Shown here: piece after piece, positions 55,586 to 64,000 of the stretch
Position numbering within the stretch: position 1 is the first letter of the stretch
Layout of the letters: each line of letters opens with the position of its first letter
DNA from: Salvia splendens
Lineage: Eukaryota; Streptophyta; Magnoliopsida; Lamiales; Lamiaceae
Direction of reading: 5' to 3'
NCBI RefSeq assembly: GCF_004379255.2
Contig: NC_056034.1
Span: 4,404,501-4,468,500 of the forward strand
DNA length: 64,000 bases
Position numbers and translations under genes: made by a program
The notes under the pieces: model-generated
What the model saw: the letters and a program-made list of their open reading frames with translations, nothing else
Told to the model about the DNA's origin: nothing
The model's database searches: none

Positions 55586-56597
55586 TAGTTATCATCTATA
55601 CTTCAAACACCAATGCCATTTCCCTTTCAATCGAACATTTGCTAAGTGGAGTATGTGCTTAGGTTAATTATTTAATTCATAAAAAATTCATTATTATTTT
55701 GTTTGGTAGTATATAATCATCACTTTTCAGTCGCAACACATTTCGTCGCCGTATGTTATTTATTTCCTACATGGCATCCAAGTCATCGCCAATGGAACAT
55801 TTGATTACACAATTAATACAAAAGTTTCACTATTATTTGATATAATCGATACAACATGTTTCACCGGATTTCATTGCCACCCGTCACTAGCATTCGACAA
55901 TGTCAAATTTTTGTCTGGTGACATAAAGTGAAGATGATTTTTGTAAAGAGTCCCAAATATTTTATAATTATACCCAGCACAGCACAGCACAGCACAGCAC
56001 CCATGTTTTGAAGCTACTACTCTACTCGTATTTTCCCAAATGGTTTGATTATTATATGGGCTGAGCCTTATGCGTAGAAAAACCTTGTGACCTGTGCAGC
56101 CCAGCCCAATGTCTGGCGCTAATTTTTGGATGGAAACATGATATTTCGTTTTCGATGGTTAATAAATTCGTTAGTACTTATGTTTCATGAACTTTGAAAT
56201 TGAAATATTAAATTATAAAGTTTTAATTTTTTTAATTACTGTAATATTTTTTTATAATGTTAAAAATAATAATATTTGTATAAAATATGAAGTGAAGTGA
56301 GAAAATAAAGGAATACTACAAAGAAAAATTATGAAACATGTCGTTTTGAATATCGTTAAAAAGCGATATTTTGTGCATTGATGGAACAATTGAGAAAAAT
56401 TAAAATTTTATAATATAATATTTCAATTTCAAAGTTAAAGATTATAATTTGATTAAATTTTATGATTTAAATAGGTATTCACCTTTCAAAAAGAGCATAG
56501 TTTATATTATTAGTAGTGTAGTCGAATTTTTAAAATAAAAAAAATTTATACTGAACGTAAAAAAGAAAATAGTACTACTATAGTTTATAATTTTGAG
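55586..56597. other. intergenic, with a CAGCA microsatellite
   Basis: No gene recognised. (CAGCA)5 lies at 55975-56000; the rest is AT-rich. Confidence 0.5.
55975..56000. repeat. (CAGCA)n microsatellite
   Basis: Five consecutive CAGCA units, directly visible. Confidence 0.95.
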
Positions 56598-56923
56598 TAG
56601 GCCTGCAAATTTAGTATGCGGGTTTCGGGTATACCCGATCCAGACTCAATACCCGACAGTTTTCGGGGTACCCGAAACCCAAAATTATGGGTTCGGGTAC
56701 GGGTTTGGGTAGTTAATGTTAGGATATTTCATATTTTGGGTACCTGAAACCCGTATTAGGGTACCCGATTAAACCCGATTAATTATGTATTTGTGATAAA
56801 TATTTTTATTTAGTATAGGGCCTATGGCCCATAGGATAAATGTAGGGTAAATTTATTTAATCACATGTAGATTTATGCCAAAATTTCTTTATTTTAAAAT
56901 TAAGTAGTGTCTATTTGTCTAAT

Positions 56924-57566
56924 GGGGGAGTGATCAATTGCCAACTCACTCTCTAGTTGCTAACTATAACTAATTTAAGATCATAGGATTTTAGAAATCT
57001 ACCGGTCTAAAATTTGTCACGTGTAATTTTTGTTTTTATTAATTAAATCTAAAAAGATAAAAAAACTACCAAATTAGAGTTTTGGATGAAAATGTCAATA
57101 TAGTATTTTAAAAATATCAACACAATGCTTTGAGAATGTCAACACGCGTTAAGAATGACATTCTATATGTATTATATTGACATATTTTATATACTTTGTT
57201 GACATTTGTTGCTGTACGAAAAAATTGAATTTTTTTGAATTTTTTTTTCAAATTTTGACATCAGAACATATGCAAGTGAGATCTCGTTAGAATCCTTATG
57301 AAATTATCTTTAATTTGATATATGTTGTGCGAAAAAAATAATTTAAATCGAGAAAGTTATATGCATTTTAAAGTTAGGAGATAATTTTCAAAAGTTAGTT
57401 ACAACTAATTTATCGTAAATTGACCTTAATACTCTTATTGATGTATTTTGTTGATCGTACTGATATTACAGCGTTGATGATCTAGGCCATTGATTTGAAT
57501 ATCTAAGGGCTATTATTTAATTGTAGTTAACAATTAAGTATTGAGTTAGCAATATAACACTCCCCC
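56924..57566. mobile_element. MITE of the TTAGCAAT family (member 2)
   Basis: Starts GGGGGAGTGATCAATTGCCAACTCA and ends TGAGTTAGCAATATAACACTCCCCC, preceded and followed by TAAT. The interior is closely related to 43526-44164. Confidence 0.82.
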
Positions 57567-57570
57567 TAAT

Positions 57571-57856
57571 GGGGGTGCGTTAAAATGCTAACTTTTCTTA
57601 AATTGCTAACCTGATAACTCATCAACGTAGTGTATTAAAAATGTCAACATGATCACATTAAAATGTCAATACATATTTATTTTGACATTTTAATAAACTA
57701 TGTTGGCATTTAAATATCAATGTCAACATAATGTATTAAAATATCAACTTAAGTTTATGTTGACATTTCAATATCACCGTGTTGACATTTTTAATACATT
57801 GCACTGATGAGTTAGCAAGTTAGCAACTTAAGAAAAGTTAGCAACGGATCACCCCC
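57571..57856. mobile_element. short MITE of related type, near-palindromic
   Basis: Starts GGGGGTGCGTTAAAATGCTA and ends GTTAGCAACGGATCACCCCC. The arms ACTTTTCTTAAATTGCTAAC and GTTAGCAACTTAAGAAAAGT pair; the centre holds several TGTTGACATT / AATGTCAACA repeats. TAAT is shared with the neighbour on the left and follows on the right. Confidence 0.8.
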
Positions 57857-57881
57857 TAATGTCTATTATATGTTTATATAT

Positions 57882-58502
57882 ATGTGGTGTGTTATATTGC
57901 TAACTCAATCTTAAATTGCTAACTACAACTAAATAATAGACATTAGATCATTAAATCAAGATACAAGATCATTCCTCTACGAATATCAACACGAAACACA
58001 AAAAAATGTCAATTAGGGGTATTAGTGTCAATTAACAAAAAGTTAGTTATAACTAACTTTTAAAAATTATCTCAAAATTTTAAATGATTATAACTATCTC
58101 AATTTATATTATTTTTTTAGACAAAATATATCAAATTCAAGATAATTTTATAAGGATTCCAATGAAATCTCACTTGCATATGTTCCGATGTCAAATTTTG
58201 AAAAAAATTATTGAATTTCGTAAATATCAACCACCAGTTTAATGTCAATATAATACCTATACAATGTCAATATTAAATTGTGTTGATATATTCAATGAAT
58301 CATATTGATATATTTAGTACACTACATTGACAATTTGATTCAAAACTCTAATTTTGGTAGTTTTTTCTTATATTTTCAAATTTAATTAATAATAAAATAA
58401 ACTTACACATGACAATTTATGGACCACTAGATCTGTACAAATTTTATGGTTTAAAATTAGTTGTAGTTAGCAATTAAAAGTGAAGTTAGCAATCGATCAA
58501 AG

Positions 58503-58505
<3 letters not shown>
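57882..58505. mobile_element. MITE of the TTAGCAAT family (member 3, reversed)
   Basis: Starts GGTGTGTTATATTGCTAACTCAA, which is the reverse complement of the right end of member 2, and ends near AGTTAGCAATCGATCAAAGC. The interior (TTACACATGACAATTTATGG, CATATGTTCCGATGTCAAAT) is the reverse complement of member 2. It is more diverged than members 1 and 2. Confidence 0.72.

Positions 58506-58536
<31 letters not shown>
58506..58536. repeat. (AT)n microsatellite
   Basis: About fifteen consecutive AT units at the edge of MITE member 3. Confidence 0.95.
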
Positions 58537-58539
<3 letters not shown>

Positions 58540-58849
58540 ATAGAATCATAATCTAGAGAAAGCTAAAGCATTTGAATTGAAATTTAGACTTTTAATAATA
58601 GTTAATAAATAGTATTATTGTGTTATTTTTAATAATTTCTATTCTCATCACAATATAATTTATATAAAAGAATAAATTTTAAATATACTAATTTCGGGTT
58701 TATGGGTACCCGATTAGTTAGGTTCGGGTACGCATCGGGTATTAGGGTACCTGAATTCACATACGGGTCGGGTATTGAGTATAATATTTTTGAGATTTCG
58801 GGTTCAGGTATCCGAATTTTCGGGTTTGGGTACCCAATTTACGGGCCTA

Positions 58850-60198
58850 ATTTTTTGTGTGACATGTGGACAACTATATTTCATCATACTTCGCATTTCA
58901 GTGGTCAGTGGACCCCATATTTTGTACCTCAACCGTCCTGTTTTGAAAAAAATGCCAACTGTCATAACTTATTATAACTAAACTTTAATAGCTCTGCCGA
59001 CTATTTTGCCCCACTTTTAAAGTATGCAATAAATCACAATGCGACATGCCCTGTTTTTTCTTTCATACTATTGAATATTGATTATGTTCTTTCATACAGA
59101 ATATACACAAACATATACATAATGAGAGTCTCTACTATATTAAAAAAACCACAGTTTTATATTGGTGTTCCTTTTCGTTCAGGGGATTAAAAAATACACA
59201 CACTTTCTTATGGTTTTAGTCATTGAGACAAACATAAATTTTCTTGTTTATAAATGTAATGTATTATTTTTTTGCTAATCTTTTCGAGCAAACAGATAAA
59301 AGAGAATGTAATTTCACACCCACAGGTTCTAGTAATTTGAAAAATGCATTAGGAAAATTTAATTAATCATATTGGAGCTGAGAATAATCGTCATAATAAT
59401 GCTTGAATCCAGTTTGAAGCTTTTCAAGATCAAAGACACAATGTGGCAAATGTATTTTGATCAAATACTTTAAAGGGGGAAGTTGCATAACGTGCTCATT
59501 TGAGAGCTTCATTGGAGACGACTTATTTTCTTTTTTAAGTATGGAGCACAATGTCTCAATAATGGGTCCAAATCGATGTTATTTACCTCTATCCAAAGTG
59601 AGAGACTAATATTATGATGAGCCTTCCAATATGTGGTGTGATCCTCAATTTGCTGCACTTAGCAATTCAGAATGTATTGGTATGAAAATGGTCAAAACTG
59701 AAAATCGTTTAGTTTCCATTGGTTTATTGGATTACTGAGTTGTCATTTATTTTACCTATTGCTACAACTTATGCTAAGAGAGATTTTTTTCAATGACTAA
59801 TATTAAGACTGACTTATGAAATTGAATAGAAGATGGATGGATAAATGGAAATATAATTGTGTATATGGAGGATAATCTTTTTCCAATAATTTATACCAAA
59901 CAAATCCTTCAATATTTTCAATCGACGAGACCGTATTAGCAAAATAAACACAACTATAACATGGACTGAATTATTCTTTGGGATATATATTGTTACATAA
60001 ATATATATTTTGTACTAGATGACATTATGAAGACCTTGTCCTAAATTATTTATGCGTCAACCCTAAGTGTAGGTATATATTAAATTTTCAAACATCATCC
60101 AGTTTAATGTTTGGTCAGTGTACTAGTATGTTTGTAAATAGTGTAGTCTGCCAAACTAAGAAATGTTAAAGTTTGGGCCCAACACAGCCTTACACTAA
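58850..60198. other. intergenic, no gene recognised
   Basis: AT-rich DNA. The minus-strand frame 59363-59551 shows no known motif. No terminal repeats identified. Confidence 0.45.
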
Positions 60199-60405
60199 GG
60201 CCATGTTTGATTGTCAGGATTCTGTCTGATAAAGTAATCTGATTTCTTTAAATTTCTGTGTTTGTCGTGGTTTTTAATCAAACTGGAAAAGTAATCAGAA
60301 TCCCGAGAACAAGGAAAGTTAGTACAATTTTCTAAGATTCTGAATCCTAACTTTTCTTATGTATTCTTTTTCTCAGTTTTAGGATTCTTACATATTTAAT
60401 GCAAT

Positions 60406-60436
<31 letters not shown>

Positions 60437-61109
60437 CAATGTTTTAAAAATAATTTAAAATTATAAATTATACTTAATTTCATTATAATAAATAACTATA
60501 ATTAAAATTATCATAATTATAACTATATTATTATAATATTTATATATAATTGTTATTATCATAATACTGATTAATAATTTATTTAATAATTAAAATATAA
60601 TTATATAATATAAATAATATAATAATAAATTGTTATTATTTTATAAATTAATAATTAATCAATAGAATAGTAGTGAAATTTTATATTATAAAATTTATTT
60701 AATTATAATATCCGTAAATATTATAATAATAATAATAATAATAAAAATAATAATTATTATTATAATCATTTATGATTATAATATTCAATGTAACTATAAA
60801 TACAATTATATTATTATATATTATGATGGATAATCCATATTTAAACTATACATCGTAATAATAAATATAGTAATATAATAATTATTATTTGTAATTAATA
60901 ATTTATTAAATTTTTTATATTATTATTCTTTTTTATAAATAAAAAAATAAGTATATTTTTAGTTTGATGTTTAAATCAAATAAAAAATTTAAAATCTTGA
61001 TATTTTCAAACACGGGAAAGTAAAGTTATTAGGAATCATATTCCCGATATTCATTTTCCAGGAATCATTTTCCTTGCCAACTTTACTTTCCCGTCAATCA
61101 AACATGACC
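60199..61109. mobile_element. Tourist/Harbinger-like MITE with very AT-rich core
   Basis: Ends GGCCATGTTTGATTGTCAGG and CCCGTCAATCAAACATGACC, flanked by TAA (60196-60198, 61110-61112). The centre (about 60400-60960) is nearly pure A/T and includes a (TTA)n run at 60405-60432 and a (TAA)n run near 60724-60745. No coding capacity. Confidence 0.82.
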
Positions 61110-61112
61110 TAA

Positions 61113-61563
61113 GGGTAAAGTTAATAACATTAATATTGTTAGTACAACATTATAATTAGTATTCCTTTTGCTCTTATCGAAACGAATTGATTAGCATCCC
61201 TTATTAAACATTTAATTTTTGTTGACAATATGTTAAATGCATTTATATATGTTAAATAAATTCTAATAGCATGGCAACTTGTTCTTATGTTGTACACCAT
61301 GCATGATAGCGCAAAAAACAAAAATTAATTACTTGCAGACAAATTCTTGTTCAATCTAGATTGCAATATGAAATACTATTGAAATAACATTTCCAATACT
61401 CTTGAACTACATTTCTACACAAAACAACCACTTCATTCAACCATCAAACATACACACTATAAATCCATGCCATTCATTCCATCATTTTAAAATTTAAATT
61501 AATGAAAATTACGGCATTTCATCTTGTTGAAAAATATCGATAAAGTTAAGTACAACTGTACAA
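61113..61563. other. 3' flank of MYB gene
   Basis: AT-rich DNA with no recognisable element. The part next to 61563 is the likely 3' untranslated region of the MYB gene. Confidence 0.45.
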
Positions 61564-62756
61564 CTACATCAACCATGAAAGCATCGCATCCTCCAACTCT
61601 TTGTCGTTGTAATCATCCCATATCCACGAAAATGTACTTTCATACATTTCCGAGCCCACGAGCCCGGACTCATGGAATTCTGATGATTCACTCTGTCGGC
61701 TCGGGCCCATGCCCAAACCCAAACCCGAATCCATCTGCGTTCCAGGCCCGAAATCATCGGCCCGTGATATCTCCATATCCTCTATTTCCGGGCAGCTGAA
61801 ATCCTTGCACACTCCAGCCCCCACAATGGATCTGCCACTCTCTCTATCCGGAGTGGGCGTATTCGGCATGATAACGGCGGCAATTTGTTTTCGGCCGCCT
61901 CTTCGGTTACTGGTCTTGGTCTTTGACGGCGGCGGCGGGATGAAGTTGGGATTGGGGCTGCGGAAACCGTGAAATTTTCTGCTTAAATGGGAGTTCCAAT
62001 AGTTTTTTATTTCATTGTCTGTTCTACCCGGCAAATGCTCGGCGATTAGAGACCACCTGCAAATTACATTCATTAATTACAAATTTGCTTGTTAGCTTCT
62101 CATATTGTGACATGCATGATTCCAATTTAGTTACTATTTCACAATATAACCCGACGTGTCACTTTTATCAACGTGGCCGTAATGAAAATAAAATTACAGT
62201 AAATAATTTTTATGAGCAATAAATTTATGTAGGTTGTATTTATTGAATATATAAAGGACTAGTGAATAGCTACCTATTCTAGCTGAAGCCCACTTTTAAT
62301 TTTCAGTTGGAGATTTGTGGATAGAGTTTACAGAAATGGTTTTTCTTTTGATGAACAAATGAAAACTTTATTACAACATGAAACATAGTATAATATAAGG
62401 CCGGATATTGAGAAAAACCTGTTGCCCTTAGATGCATGGAGATTGATGATGATTTCTTCTTCTTGAGCAGATATATTTCCTCTCTTGACATCAGACCTTA
62501 AATAATTGATCCATCTCAGTCTGCAACTCTTCCCACATCTAAGTAACCCTACAAAAATTAAAAGAGGAAGATTGTAAAAAAAATGTTATAGTATTTCCGT
62601 GAATAATAGTATAGAGTATTTACCTGCATTCTTTGGCAATGATCTCCACGAGCCTTCACCATTTTCGTCAATATGTTTTGTAAGTTTTTCATCTTCTTCT
62701 GCAGTCCATCTCCCTCTCTTCAACCCAACTTTCGCACAACACGGCGCTCTCCCCAT
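61564..62756 (-). CDS. R2R3-MYB transcription factor, subgroup-7-like (flavonol regulator type)
   Basis: Three exons, joined 62624-62756, 62419-62548 and 61564-62056, encode 251 residues. Splice sites are GT...AG and the two-intron layout is the classical R2R3-MYB one. R2 has the tryptophans W17, W37 and W57; R3 has I70, W89 and W108, ending with [19 protein letters not shown]. The start [20 protein letters not shown] and [16 protein letters not shown] are close to MYB11/12/111-type proteins that activate flavonol genes. The bHLH-contact motif in R3 is absent, as in that subgroup. Beyond the domain, [15 protein letters not shown] is a loose match to the subgroup-7 motif, and the C-terminus DAMLSWLM resembles its second motif. 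Length is somewhat short for the subgroup. Being a nuclear DNA-binding activator is well supported; the flavonol role is inference. Confidence 0.88.
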
Positions 62757-63900
62757 GTTTCTCTCTCACACACACAAACACTGAAACACACTAGCTAGAC
62801 AACAAATTAAAAGAAGTTATTTTTTTGGGTGCAATATCATTTATATTGAGACAAACAAGACTAGAGGCAGGTACGTGTTTGCCACCTTAAATATTAGTAG
62901 TAGTAGTAGTACTAATATGGAGTAGTAAATCATTCCCGAGTGTGTAAAAAATATGAGTGCATTATTCTCTTGCTTTCATTAGTTGTTTGCGTTTAACTTT
63001 TATTGCAAACACATACACATACACATGACACACACCCACTTTTCGTTAATGAGAGAGGCAACGGCAACAAAAGAGATGCGAGTTTATTTTACTCCTTCAT
63101 TATTCAAAAATTAGAAACATTTAAAACGACATGAGTTTTAATGTATAATTGGTAAAGTAAGTGAGAAGAATTGGTAAAGTAAGATAGAATAAAAGAAAAA
63201 TGAGTAAAGTAAGAGAAAGAATGAGAAAAAGTAGTGAAAATAGAAATAGAAATAGTTGTTATTTTTAATGAAGGCAGAGAGTATAAATAGCTGAAGTAGT
63301 AAGCGTTGAAATGAAATGGAAAGTAGAGATTTAGTGGTGGGTGAAATGGCCACGTAGGCTAGTGAGGAGTAGATCTTGTCGTGGCGACTTCACCGTCAAT
63401 CGCCTCATAACGGGGCGTAGATCCCCACGTTGGCACCCTCTCTTTCGCTTTTCTTGCCGTCACATCCCATCCCAATAAGTGCATGCACATTTTCTAACCA
63501 CATTAACTTTTTTTATAACAAAAACTGTGAGCTTTCAACAAAATCCATTATTTATGTTAACAATAATTGAACGTTAAATTGGGTTGTATAGCTTAATCTA
63601 TTCTACATAAAATCACATTTGAAATTGTCCAAGATACTTCTCATGTTGACTCAAAGTGATAGCAATCCATAGGTAAAATCAAATGGTGACAAGAGGTGAA
63701 AATTATAGTGCTTTCAATTGTTTTTTTTTACACCTATACCTATATGAGATAGTTACATGATAAGAGGTGAAAATTATTAACAACGGTTTGTGCACTGTTT
63801 TAAATTCCTAATTTCAATTGATCACTTGTCACCTAGAATTGAAAAGTTACTAAACCAGACGTGCTATTAATGATGCGTCTCACTCACACAAAGTTATAAG
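62757..63900. other. 5' flank of MYB gene
   Basis: Immediately upstream is a purine-rich leader (TGTGTGTGTGAGAGAGAAAC on the minus strand). A (TAG)n run lies near 62897-62914, and CCACGTAGG near 63349 provides an ACGT core. A Stowaway-like MITE occupies 63092-63281. No further gene to 63900. Confidence 0.5.
63092..63281. mobile_element. Stowaway-like MITE in MYB promoter region
   Basis: The left end CTCCTTCATTATTCAAAAAT and right end ATTTTTAATGAAGGCAGAGAG pair imperfectly and are flanked by TA. The interior has repeated TTGGTAAAGTAAG / GAGTAAAGTAAG phrases. Confidence 0.65.
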
Positions 63901-64000
63901 TAGGGCTGGCAAATCGTGCGGATTGGGTCGTTATCGGGTCAACCTGATAATGACCCAACCCAATAAGGCCTAACCTGAACCCGACCTGTTAAGAAAATTG
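63901..64000. mobile_element. hAT element, second copy, cut by the window end
   Basis: Starts TAGGGCTGGCAAATCGTGCG. The 100 visible bases match 13226-13325 with four differences by my count. The right end lies outside the window. Confidence 0.85.

Larger units (their letters stand above)
56598..58849. mobile_element. hAT-like element hosting a MITE cluster
   Basis: Ends TAGGCCTGCAAATTTAG and CAATTTACGGGCCTA are imperfect inverted repeats; flanks ATTTTGAG and ATTTTTTG agree at six of eight bases. Just inside both ends are many GGGTTTCGGGTACCC / GGGTACCCGA motifs. Three MITEs of the TTAGCAAT group lie in the middle. No transposase is seen. Confidence 0.55.

Overview
The window looks like nuclear DNA of a flowering plant, a eudicot. 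It has AT-rich intergenic DNA, intron-containing genes of plant-specific families (an LLM-domain GATA factor, an R2R3-MYB, DUF761, DUF1645, DUF3511 and GATL proteins) and a very dense load of plant transposons: PIF/Harbinger, Mutator-like, hAT, Stowaway, Ty1/copia, solo LTRs and SINEs. The style of the repeats suggests an asterid, possibly Lamiales; that is inference only.

Host genes are few and far apart. They are a GATL-type GT8 glycosyltransferase (1135-2226, minus), a small GATA factor of three exons (23016-23498, minus), an importin-alpha gene that keeps its introns but is broken by several lesions (26484-30010, minus), a small DUF3511 protein (33999-34253, plus), a DUF761 protein (42708-43217, plus), a DUF1645 protein (52528-53589, plus) and a subgroup-7-like R2R3-MYB of three exons (61564-62756, minus). 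A short unrecognised reading frame at 32613-32870 is uncertain. I see no operon-like or pathway relation between these genes.

Most of the rest is transposons, often nested. From 5781 to 12020 there appears to be a three-level nest: a Harbinger-like element with a broken Myb/SANT-like ORF1, then a Mutator-like element (7720-11847) flanked by the 9-bp repeat TTTTCTAAT whose body is degenerate tandem repeats, then a Harbinger element (10230-11657, TTA duplication) with a transposase lacking its catalytic centre. A sister Harbinger element at 49726-51534 (TAA duplication) has almost the same ends but carries only an intact ORF1. Together they look like two halves of one autonomous transposon. Two more ORF1 copies (3816-4552, 47613-48941) and a decayed transposase (44600-45813) show that the superfamily has been active here repeatedly.

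Other highlights are a decayed Ty1/copia copy lacking its 5' LTR (about 17270-22128); a 3.1-kb solo LTR (35126-38208, duplication AAATA) inserted in one copy of a local duplication whose other copy (40085-40460) preserves a related empty site; a 123-bp solo LTR inside importin-alpha intron 1; a compact run of a SINE-like retroposon, a Tourist-like, a Mutator-type and a hAT-type element at 38381-39964; a hAT element (13226-13774) inserted in the terminal repeat of another element, with a second copy running off the window end at 63901; and a cluster of related MITEs inside a hAT-like element at 56598-58849. All element calls rest on visible terminal repeats, target-site duplications and protein motifs read by eye.
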